The notes below the pieces were generated by a model. The model saw nothing but the letters and a program-made list of their open reading frames with translations, was not told the origin of the DNA and ran no database searches. 5,588 nucleotides of DNA from Psychrobacter sp. GTDB lineage: Bacteria; Pseudomonadota; Gammaproteobacteria; Pseudomonadales; Moraxellaceae. Where the stretch lies: NCBI GenBank assembly GCA_029256865.1, contig JARIEH010000271.1, positions 1 to 5,588 of the forward strand, read 5' to 3'. This document shows positions 1 through 5,178 of this stretch, one piece after another. The translations under genes and the position numbers were made by a program. How positions within the stretch are numbered: the stretch's first letter is position 1; every line of letters begins with the position of its first letter.

Positions 1-143
1 ACGGGCGCGTGGATTGAAACACCTTTAACGCAAGCGTGTTATAGTTGAGTCATATTCGCGTCCATCACGGGCGCGTGGATTGAAACCACTCTTTACGATA
101 CTGCTCAAGTGCTGACAGCTTCGCGTCCATCACGGGCGCGTGG
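1..143 (+). CRISPR. Trailing end of a type I-C-like CRISPR array
   Basis: The repeat unit is 32 nt. The only complete copy is 55-86; 1-20 is the 3' part of the preceding copy, cut by the window edge; 120-143 matches the first 24 nt of the unit and then diverges. Spacers are 21-54 (34 nt) and 87-119 (33 nt). The repeat core GGGCGCGTGGATTGAAAC is typical of subtype I-C. In the complete repeat, 57-63 can pair with 69-75 (7 bp including one G-T pair) around a 5-nt loop. That leaves 11 nt (76-86) 3' of the stem, the length of the 5' tag that Cas5d produces in I-C systems. With ATTGAAAC at the 3' end, transcription runs on the + strand and the leader lies to the left. The last copy keeps the hairpin but has TGAGCAGC where ATTGAAAC is expected, as is common at the leader-distal end. 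No cas gene is in the window, so the subtype rests on the repeat alone. Confidence 0.93.
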
Positions 144-344
144 TGAGCAGCTTCAAAGAATTGTGTTCCAATTGTTATTCAGGCACTTACTAACTCTATC
201 CCATGGTTAACGAAAATTCCTTAAGTATAGTTTTCAGAAGTTATAATTGCTAACGGAACTTGTGATTCAGTGGTGTTTGAAAAGTATACTAGCAATACCC
301 ATCAAGTAAAATTTTATTTATTTTTCCGAATATAAAGGGCTTTT
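144..344. other. Gene-free stretch beside the CRISPR array
   Basis: About 200 bases of AT-rich DNA between the last CRISPR repeat and the hairpin before the DUF3817 gene. I see no open reading frame with a credible ribosome binding site, no further repeat copies, no tRNA-like fold and no insertion-sequence ends. It is probably flanking DNA that separates the array from the leftward genes. Confidence 0.5.
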
Positions 345-386
345 AAAGCAGCTAATAAATATGCAAATTTGATTAGCATGCTTTTT
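345..386. terminator. Bulged hairpin, possible terminator
   Basis: AAAGCA (345-350) and GCTAAT (351-356) pair with ATTAGC (372-377) and TGCTTT (379-384). This gives a 12-bp stem with one bulged A at 378 and a 15-nt loop. On the + strand the stem runs into five T (382-386), so it could end transcripts coming from the CRISPR array. On the - strand it lies just past the stop of the DUF3817 gene, but the T run there is only three long. The stem is AT-rich and the loop large, so termination strength is uncertain in either direction. Confidence 0.4.
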
Positions 387-389
387 GGA

Positions 390-740
390 TCACGAGCGTT
401 TTTTTAGGCTCTTTTTTAATAAATGATCGAATATAAACGGCCCAAAGGGTAAGAAGGATCCGACCACGCCTGCAGGTATGGCCCAGACAGGCAATTTGAT
501 TTTGATGGCTGTGCTGAGGAGTACGAGGAGGTAGGCGATGAATAATACACCGTGTGCCATACCGATATATTTGACAGCTTCTGGGATACCTAGCATATAT
601 TTTAGGGGCATGGCAATGAAGAGCAATAACAAAAAAGAGCTCCCTTCTAGGTAACCCATTATCGTAAGGCCTTTTAATACGCTGTTTTGTTTTCTTGAGA
701 GATTAGGTATTTGTTCGATAGTTGGCTGAGCCTGCAACAC
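390..740 (-). CDS. DUF3817 family small integral membrane protein
   Basis: A 116-residue inner-membrane protein of the DUF3817 family (YdzA-like in Bacillus), whose function is unknown. Family hallmarks are visible: GYLEG at residues 29-33 in the first helix, AMPLKY at 43-48, and GMAHG at 60-64 at the start of the second helix. Three membrane segments are likely, near 24-43, 57-78 and 84-105, followed by a strongly basic tail (KKSLKKRS) that should lie in the cytoplasm. The length fits the family. The start is GTG at 738-740, preceded by AAGGA with a 7-nt gap. No in-frame ATG upstream is as well placed. It is transcribed leftward, 146 bp after the end of the amidotransferase gene, and a candidate promoter of its own lies in that gap, so it is probably a separate unit. 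Family assignment is by motif recognition. Confidence 0.85.
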   Translation of the reverse strand: MLQAQPTIEQIPNLSRKQNSVLKGLTIMGYLEGSSFLLLLFIAMPLKYMLGIPEAVKYIGMAHGVLFIAYLLVLLSTAIKIKLPVWAIPAGVVGSFLPFGPFIFDHLLKKSLKKRS

Positions 741-796
741 TGTCTTTTCCTTTTATGATGACTAATCAATAACTTGGCGAATGTTTCAATGTTGGT

Positions 797-825
797 ATGA
801 TACGGGATATGCTATGCACTTTGAA
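797..825 (-). promoter_or_regulatory. Candidate promoter of the DUF3817 gene
   Basis: Reading the - strand, TTCAAA (820-825, 4 of 6 to the sigma-70 -35 consensus) is followed after exactly 17 nt by TATCAT (797-802, 5 of 6 to the -10 consensus). The start of transcription would fall near 790, giving a leader of about 50 nt before the GTG at 740. The -35 hexamer overlaps a weak 7-bp inverted repeat (823-829 with 845-851). This is a consensus match only. Confidence 0.4.
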
Positions 826-886
826 GGGTGAACCTCTATTTATAACCCTTCTTATGATAACGATTTTTATTTTTAGAGGACATGAC

Positions 887-1648
887 TCATCCGCGACAGC
901 CTGCTTCTGCCTTTGTGATACGATTTAGCATGGCTGCTAAGCGCTGATTATTGTCTGTTATATAGTGATGACCACGCTCTATTATCTCAGTAGGAGTTTG
1001 TACGGTCTGGGGATGGCTAACCAGTCCTCTTTGTATGGCATCATTCCCATTCGCCACCATCTTGACGATGCTTTCTTGGGTGACTTCAAAGTGACACTGC
1101 CAGCCCATTACCCAGCTCCCTAGCTTTCTATGCAAGGGAGTTTGATGAATAAATCCTTGATTGGCCCAAGCCTCTGACGTTGCAATGGCAGTGGCGCCTT
1201 GTGGGCATTCAAAACCATCACCGTGCCAGTGAAAGACGTTAAAAGCGTGCTTTGGTAAATCTTGTAATAAAGGATGCGCCTGAGCATCCTCTGTCAATTG
1301 GATTGGCAACCAACCGATCTCTGTGACGCCCGCTGGCTTGACGGTAGCACCCAAGCAATGCGCAATAAGCTGTGCGCCTAAGCAAACTCCGATCACTGTT
1401 TTTCCATGATCGATACTCTGTTTAATCAAACGTTTTTCTGCTATCAACCAAGGATGTTTTTCATCATCATGGACACTCATCGGTCCACCCATGACTATCA
1501 GCCAATCAAAACGGTCGTGCTCTGGCAATGAGTCTCGATGGTAAGAGCGCGTATAGCTAATACGATGATGGTGGTCATTTGCCCACTGCCTGATAAAGCT
1601 GAGATCTTCGTAATCTGTATGAAACAATGCGTGAATGCGTAGAGTCAT
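887..1648 (-). CDS. Class I glutamine amidotransferase (GMP synthase-like domain)
   Basis: A 253-residue soluble cytoplasmic protein made of a single GATase1 domain with no synthetase domain, so it is a stand-alone amidotransferase and not GuaA. Such proteins use a Cys-His-Glu triad to release ammonia from glutamine, or hydrolyse a gamma-glutamyl bond. Visible here are the oxyanion strand MGGPMSV (53-59), the nucleophile elbow GVCLGAQ with Cys89 (87-93), an HWHGD segment (140-144) common in this subgroup, and CHFE with the likely catalytic His186 and Glu188. The domain ends near residue 200; the last 50 residues are probably helical. All catalytic residues are present, so it should be active, but the acceptor substrate cannot be told from sequence. 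The ATG at 1646-1648 has AAGGTG about 4-5 nt upstream. The gene stands alone: the next gene on either side is 146 bp or more away. Confidence 0.9.
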   Translation of the reverse strand: MTLRIHALFHTDYEDLSFIRQWANDHHHRISYTRSYHRDSLPEHDRFDWLIVMGGPMSVHDDEKHPWLIAEKRLIKQSIDHGKTVIGVCLGAQLIAHCLGATVKPAGVTEIGWLPIQLTEDAQAHPLLQDLPKHAFNVFHWHGDGFECPQGATAIATSEAWANQGFIHQTPLHRKLGSWVMGWQCHFEVTQESIVKMVANGNDAIQRGLVSHPQTVQTPTEIIERGHHYITDNNQRLAAMLNRITKAEAGCRG

Positions 1649-1740
1649 GGGGCACCTTTTAAGATAAAGCCGTTATTTTAAAGCTGTGGTAATAATGAAA
1701 GCTAAAACACTCCGTTTCTGATTTTGATCCAGTATGGTTA

Positions 1741-1822
1741 GATAGGAAGGTAGGAAGATAGGCCAATGAGTTTAACCCCTTTATTTAACCAACCTATCAA
1801 TTAAAATAACCTATCAATCAAA
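1741..1822. repeat. Mirrored short repeats (two GATAGG, two CCTATC)
   Basis: GATAGG occurs at 1741-1746 and 1757-1762 (period 16), and its reverse complement CCTATC at 1793-1798 and 1810-1815 (period 17). The copies are arranged symmetrically about a point near 1778. The right pair sits within a longer tandem repeat: 1791-1805 and 1808-1822 match at 14 of 15 positions. TTTAACC also occurs twice in the middle (1771-1777, 1784-1790). The block lies between the lipoprotein stop and the amidotransferase start, both leftward. It could be the transcript end of the lipoprotein gene, forming nested stems without a proper T run, or a regulatory site for the amidotransferase gene, which begins 93 nt to its left. 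Confidence 0.55.
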
Positions 1823-1825
1823 CAC

Positions 1826-2536
1826 TTACTTAAGCGACTTCTGGGTAAATACTATCGTTGTAGGCCCCTCGGCAGCAGGCACTTTAATGGTCAGCTTGCT
1901 ATCTAAGATATCGCCTCGAGCATTGATCTTGTAGCATTCAGCCGTTGCTCCTTTAGGATCAAAATCTAATAAAATATTCTCTGAGCTATTGATACAGAAC
2001 CATGCTGTGTTATTGCTGTCTTGCGTCAGAGACCAATCTTGCTTATATAAACCAATCTTTTTGCGTTTGCTGCTGTCAGCATAGACGTTTTCAGTGATCA
2101 ACTGATTGGAGTCGCCAACGTTAGCCATCTTGGGTATGGTGGTCGTTTGAGTGGCCAGCGAGTACTCACCTGAACTGGCAGTGAAGCCGTGGAATACTAA
2201 AGGGTTAAGCGTAAAATAATTAATACTGACTGATTGATCGGTGACTTGGTTGTTCGATTTGGTAAGGGTATTTACTTCAGCACCTTGTACTTGTTTATTA
2301 TTGAACAGCATATTGCCTTTGGGCGTAACTTTGATCTCTGCGGAGATATTTTGATTGCCTACCACGGCGGCCAACTGTTGGCTACGCGCTTTGGTATAGA
2401 TATTGAGCATGGCAGTCTCAATAGGGTATTGAGTAACGACTTGATTGGCATTACCAATGGCGCTTCCAGTATTCATGCCCGTTGCACAAGCGCTTAAGCT
2501 TAGCCCTGCTAGTAGACATACTCCCAATGTTTTCAT
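1826..2536 (-). CDS. Putative outer-membrane lipoprotein of unknown function
   Basis: A 236-residue protein with a classic lipoprotein signal: MK at the start, a hydrophobic stretch (4-14) and the lipobox LSAC, with Cys17 as the lipidated residue. Position +2 after the Cys is Ala, not Asp, so sorting to the outer membrane is expected. The mature part is polar, rich in Asn, Gln, Ser and Thr, with alternating patterns that suggest beta-strands. Two cysteines near the C-terminus (Cys181, Cys201) could form a periplasmic disulfide. I recognise no domain family. The frame is open to an ATG at 2600-2602, which would add 22 residues before the signal peptide. I chose the ATG at 2534-2536 because it has AAGGAG 8 nt upstream and puts the signal peptide at the N-terminus. 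An AT-rich stretch further upstream holds TATA-like hexamers, but none has a well-spaced -35. The gene is divergent from the thioesterase gene. Confidence 0.85.
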   Translation of the reverse strand: MKTLGVCLLAGLSLSACATGMNTGSAIGNANQVVTQYPIETAMLNIYTKARSQQLAAVVGNQNISAEIKVTPKGNMLFNNKQVQGAEVNTLTKSNNQVTDQSVSINYFTLNPLVFHGFTASSGEYSLATQTTTIPKMANVGDSNQLITENVYADSSKRKKIGLYKQDWSLTQDSNNTAWFCINSSENILLDFDPKGATAECYKINARGDILDSKLTIKVPAAEGPTTIVFTQKSLK

Positions 2537-2833
2537 TATTTGACTCCTTAGTTTGATTATATGACTACTATAATAGAATTTCCGTTCAATGACAGTTGCC
2601 ATTTAATACGGTAATGCTTTACCGAGGCGAAGGTTAATATCCAAGCTACTTTTGACGCTTATTAAAGCAGGTAATGCCGCATTGAAAAGAAATAACAGTC
2701 AGGCTTGAGAGTATGCAGGTGTTGTATTTAACTGAGTAATGAGTGAGGATGTATAAAAAAGCAAGATATGACAGCGCTTCCATAAGAAGTACCGGCAGCT
2801 CACAACAAGGATAATGACACTAAAGGAGTAGAT
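2537..2833. other. Divergent intergenic region, lipoprotein/thioesterase
   Basis: This 297-bp region should hold the promoters for both flanking genes. It contains a compact palindrome, CGGTAA-TGCT-TTACCG (2609-2624), 73 bp upstream of the lipoprotein start. The octamer GGTAATGC within it recurs once at 2670-2677, exactly 60 bp away. No open reading frame with a ribosome binding site is evident. Any regulatory role for these elements is a guess from position. Confidence 0.5.
2728..2757 (+). promoter_or_regulatory. Weak candidate promoter of the thioesterase gene
   Basis: TTAACT (2728-2733, 4 of 6 to the -35 consensus) is followed after 18 nt by TATAAA (2752-2757, 5 of 6 to the -10 consensus). 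Transcription would start near 2764, leaving about 70 nt before the ATG at 2834. In AT-rich DNA such matches are common by chance. Confidence 0.3.
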
Positions 2834-3247
2834 ATGTCTGCAAGTAAAGAAGAGATTGTTGCCTTTTTGGCTCTAGAGTTTCCCCAAACCAAATGCAAGG
2901 TCGAGGCTGTAGATGAGAGTGGCGCGACCTTATCGCATGATATCGGCATAGACGAGCTGCGCCCTGGTGGCACGGTATCAGGTCCTGTAATGATGAGCAT
3001 TGCCGATGTCGCCATCTATGTAGCGATACTGGGCAAAATTGGCATCGTACCCTTGACGGTGACGACCAGCCTTTCCATCAATTTTTTGCGTAAACCATCA
3101 GCAGAAGCCCGCATTATTGCAAAGTGCACGCTGATGAAAGTAGGGCGTACGCTGATCGTCGGTGAGGTATCTTTATATTCAGAAGGCTCTAGCGATATAG
3201 TGGCACATGTGGTTGGTACTTATTCTGTACCACCCAAACGTGACTAG
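2834..3247 (+). CDS. PaaI-like hotdog-fold thioesterase
   Basis: A 137-residue cytoplasmic protein with the single hotdog domain of the PaaI/YigI-like thioesterases, which hydrolyse acyl- or aryl-CoA thioesters and usually act as tetramers. Visible are the loop and start of the hot-dog helix GTVSGPVMMSIADVA (46-60) with the likely catalytic Asp58, the strand TTSLSINFLRKP (77-88) and the paired strands VGRTLIVGEVSLYS (103-116) and VAHVVGTYSV (123-132). The HGG motif of classical PaaI is replaced by SGP (49-51), which I recall in a distinct PaaI-like subgroup. The length is normal. The ATG at 2834 has AAAGGAG 5 nt upstream, a strong site. The gene appears to stand alone, with 312 bp to the transporter gene. 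Substrate is unknown; nothing nearby points to phenylacetate breakdown, so the symbol paaI is not used. Confidence 0.88.
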   Translation: MSASKEEIVAFLALEFPQTKCKVEAVDESGATLSHDIGIDELRPGGTVSGPVMMSIADVAIYVAILGKIGIVPLTVTTSLSINFLRKPSAEARIIAKCTLMKVGRTLIVGEVSLYSEGSSDIVAHVVGTYSVPPKRD

Positions 3248-3436
3248 GCAGTTTTATGGCATGATGCCCAGCCTCATGGTTAAAAAAACAGAAAAAGTGC
3301 ACACACGCTTATAAGGCCTAAGCCAATCGACTATAACAGTCCTTGTATTGAAGTTGGCTTATCCGTTGACGTGCATCATAACTTAAGTCTTGTAGCCACA
3401 AAAAGTACTGACAAATTAAGAATAAATCTACTCCCT

Positions 3437-3468
3437 AGTCCTCATTTAGTAGTACTAAATGCAGGACT
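3437..3468. promoter_or_regulatory. Long palindrome, probable operator or leader hairpin of narK
   Basis: Left arm AGTCCT (3437-3442) plus CATTTAGTA (3443-3451), a central G (3452), then TACTAAATG (3453-3461), a single extra C (3462) and AGGACT (3463-3468). Fifteen base pairs form, with one bulge. It has no T run after it, so it is not a normal terminator. It ends directly against TATACT (3469-3474), so it would cover the -35 region if that hexamer is the -10. This placement suits a binding site for a dimeric regulator. If transcription starts upstream, it would instead be a hairpin in the leader, ending 91 nt before the ATG. Confidence 0.6.
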
Positions 3469-3474
3469 TATACT
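3469..3474 (+). promoter_or_regulatory. Candidate -10 hexamer of narK
   Basis: TATACT matches the sigma-70 -10 consensus at 5 of 6 positions. The hexamer 17 nt upstream (3446-3451, TTAGTA) is a poor -35, which would fit an activator-dependent promoter. The implied start near 3481 leaves a leader of about 80 nt. Position match only. Confidence 0.35.
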
Positions 3475-3559
3475 GCTTCTGCTCAATAGTTAATAAGAAT
3501 GTTTGTTGCTACATTGTCGCTATCAAAACGAGCAAGTTTTATGGTGGAGGATATTTGTT

Positions 3560-5041
3560 ATGCATGCAAAAGAGCTACTTGAGTTGGAACGCCGTGAGAT
3601 AAGAGCGCTTCACTACACGTGGATCGCTTTTTTTCTTACCTTTTATGTCTGGTTTAACATGGCGCCGCTGGCGACATCGATGCTACAAACAGAGAGTTAT
3701 CTAACCTCAGATCACATCAAGCTTTTCTTAATTGCCAACGTCGCTTTGACCATTCCGGGACGTGTGGTGGTGGGAATGGCATTGGATCGCTTTGGGCCTA
3801 GACGGGTGTTCTCGATACTCATGGTGGTGATGGCGATACCGACATGGTTTTTCGCTTTTGGTACGTCCGCCATGCAGCTATTCGTTGCGCGTTTATTCAT
3901 GTCTATCGTTGGGGCAGGTTTTGTGGTCGGTATCCATATGACCGCACTTTGGTTCAAACCAAAAGACATCGGCTTCGCTGAAGGCTTCTATGCTGGTTGG
4001 GGCAACTTTGGTTCGGCGGCTGCGGCGATTACGATTCCGACTGTGGCATTACAGTTTTTTGGTGGGGATGATGGCTGGCGCTGGGCGATTGCCTTATCTG
4101 GGCTATTGATGGCGGTATATGGCGTGGCTTATTGGTTCTTGATTACTGACGGCCCGACAGAAGATACTCACAAAAAAGCACGTAAGTCAGGGGCTTTAGA
4201 AGTCTCAAGCTGGCGTGATCTGTGGTTGTATTGTCTATTTACCATCCCTTTATATGGGGTGTTAGGGGTTTTGGTTTATCGTACGCAAGACATGGGGTTT
4301 GTGAGTGATACCGTGGCTTGGGTATTGTATGTCACTATCGCTGCCGTGGTTGTTTATCAAATCTATAAGGCGATTAGCGTCAATGCGCCCATGCTCAAAG
4401 CAGGTATTCCTGAAGATGATAAATACCCCTTTAAGTCCGTGGCGGCTCTCAACGTCAGTTATTTTGCCAACTTTGGCGCAGAGCTGGCGGTGGTCTCTAT
4501 GCTACCGATGTTCTTTGCGGCGACATGGAAACTTGACCCGACGGCAGCAGGACTGGTCGCCTCAACGTTTGCTTTTGTGAACTTATGGGCGCGTCCATTG
4601 GGTGGTTATATCTCTGACAAGGTCGGTAACCGTCGTCTGGTCATGCTCATATATATGTTTGGTATCGGTATCGGCTTTGTATTAATGGGTCTGCTCAATG
4701 CGCAGTGGCCGTTATTTATCGCCGTGGTCTTCACTATTTTATGTTCGGTATTTGTCCAAGGGGCAGAAGGCGCAACCTTTGGTATTATCCCCTCAATCAA
4801 ACGCCGTCTGACAGGGCAGATATCGGGTATGGCGGGTGCTTATGGTAACGTGGGCGCGGTATTCTACTTATTTATTTATACTTTTGTAGAGCCAAATCAG
4901 TTCTTTTTAATCATCGCAGTCGGTGCGTTCATCGCTTGGTTGGTTTGTTACTTCTGGTTAGAAGAGCCTGAAGATGCCTTTGGTGATGAATACAAAATGT
5001 CCTCGGTAGATCGTCAGATTGCGGCTGAAGAAGCTCGATAA
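3560..5041 (+). CDS. narK: NarK-family nitrate/nitrite MFS transporter
   Basis: A 493-residue inner-membrane protein of the nitrate/nitrite porter (NNP) branch of the major facilitator superfamily; it should import nitrate and/or exchange it for nitrite. Family marks are the nitrate signature AGWGNFG (145-151) in helix 5, its counterpart GMAGAYGNVGA (423-433) in helix 11, and one substrate-binding arginine per half: Arg68 (TIPGRVVVGM) and Arg345 (LWARPLGGY), matching Arg89 and Arg305 of E. coli NarK. MFS loops DRFGPRR (76-82) and DKVGNRR (353-359) are present. I count about 14 membrane segments. Two extra ones, near 220-241 and 252-271, lie between the usual helices 6 and 7. The frame is open to a TTG at 3503; I prefer the ATG at 3560, with GGAGG 10 nt upstream and the usual charged N-terminus before helix 1. 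It converges on narL, which supports a role in nitrate respiration; an assimilatory (NasA-like) role is the alternative. Confidence 0.9.
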   Translation: MHAKELLELERREIRALHYTWIAFFLTFYVWFNMAPLATSMLQTESYLTSDHIKLFLIANVALTIPGRVVVGMALDRFGPRRVFSILMVVMAIPTWFFAFGTSAMQLFVARLFMSIVGAGFVVGIHMTALWFKPKDIGFAEGFYAGWGNFGSAAAAITIPTVALQFFGGDDGWRWAIALSGLLMAVYGVAYWFLITDGPTEDTHKKARKSGALEVSSWRDLWLYCLFTIPLYGVLGVLVYRTQDMGFVSDTVAWVLYVTIAAVVVYQIYKAISVNAPMLKAGIPEDDKYPFKSVAALNVSYFANFGAELAVVSMLPMFFAATWKLDPTAAGLVASTFAFVNLWARPLGGYISDKVGNRRLVMLIYMFGIGIGFVLMGLLNAQWPLFIAVVFTILCSVFVQGAEGATFGIIPSIKRRLTGQISGMAGAYGNVGAVFYLFIYTFVEPNQFFLIIAVGAFIAWLVCYFWLEEPEDAFGDEYKMSSVDRQIAAEEAR

Positions 5042-5059
5042 TAATCGACTGCTGTATGT

Positions 5060-5082
5060 TTTAAGGCTTTAAGGTTTTAAGG
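5060..5082 (+). repeat. Three copies of TTTAAGG, period 8
   Basis: TTTAAGG occurs at 5060-5066, 5068-5074 and 5076-5082, followed by a decayed TATTAAAG. This lies between the narK stop and the terminator. It looks like a small slippage-type tandem repeat with no evident function. Confidence 0.6.
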
Positions 5083-5104
5083 TATTAAAGTCTTAATCTA
5101 AAAT

Positions 5105-5146
5105 AAAAAACCCACCTCGCTTATCAGACGCGAGGTGGGTTTTTTT
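5105..5146. terminator. Bidirectional intrinsic terminator between narK and narL
   Basis: CCCACCTCGC (5111-5120) pairs perfectly with GCGAGGTGGG (5130-5139) around a 9-nt loop. The stem is flanked by six A on the left (5105-5110) and seven T on the right (5140-5146). It therefore reads as a GC-rich stem plus T run on both strands, and should end narK transcripts coming from the left and narL transcripts coming from the right. It starts 64 bp after the narK stop and ends 33 bp from the narL stop. Confidence 0.95.
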
Positions 5147-5178
5147 ATGATTATGCAGCGTATGTTTTGCATACAGTG

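Larger units (their letters stand above)
3248..3559. other. Gene-free region upstream of the nitrate transporter
   Basis: These 312 bp hold no credible open reading frame. No strong terminator follows the thioesterase stop: only a tight ATGGCATGATGCCCA near-palindrome (3256-3270), whose loop is too small for a good hairpin. The right half holds the large palindrome at 3437-3468 and a TATACT -10-like hexamer just after it, both probably part of the control region of the transporter gene. I found no clean FNR site (TTGAT-N4-ATCAA). Confidence 0.6.

Noticed and set aside
823..851. Inverted repeat GAAGGGT/ACCCTTC between the amidotransferase and DUF3817 genes, as a terminator
   Set aside because: Only 7 bp with a 15-nt loop and no T run on the - strand, where the upstream gene would need it. 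It overlaps the candidate promoter, so at most it is a weak operator.
2234..2497. Rightward open frame of 87 codons inside the lipoprotein gene
   Set aside because: It is antisense to a gene with a clear signal peptide, has no ribosome binding site and resembles no protein.
2537..2602. Longer lipoprotein start at the ATG 2600-2602
   Set aside because: It would place 22 charged and polar residues before a perfect lipoprotein signal peptide, and the ATG at 2534-2536 has a strong AAGGAG site.
3401..3477. NarL heptamers before narK (AAAAGTA 3401-3407, TACTCCC 3429-3435, TACTGCT 3471-3477)
   Set aside because: Each misses the TACYYMT consensus by one base and none are paired as 7-2-7. Single mismatched heptamers are expected by chance in this much AT-rich DNA.
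3514..3527. FNR-like site TTGTC...ATCAA before narK
   Set aside because: The half-sites are one base too close and one half is mismatched. It also lies about 40 bp from the ATG, downstream of the likely promoter.
3503..3559. Longer narK start at the TTG at 3503
   Set aside because: Weak start codon with no ribosome binding site; the ATG at 3560 has GGAGG upstream and the N-terminus expected for the family.
4305..4580. Open frame of 91 codons inside narK in another frame
   Set aside because: Shadow of the transporter reading frame with no start signal of its own; the narK protein is intact across it.
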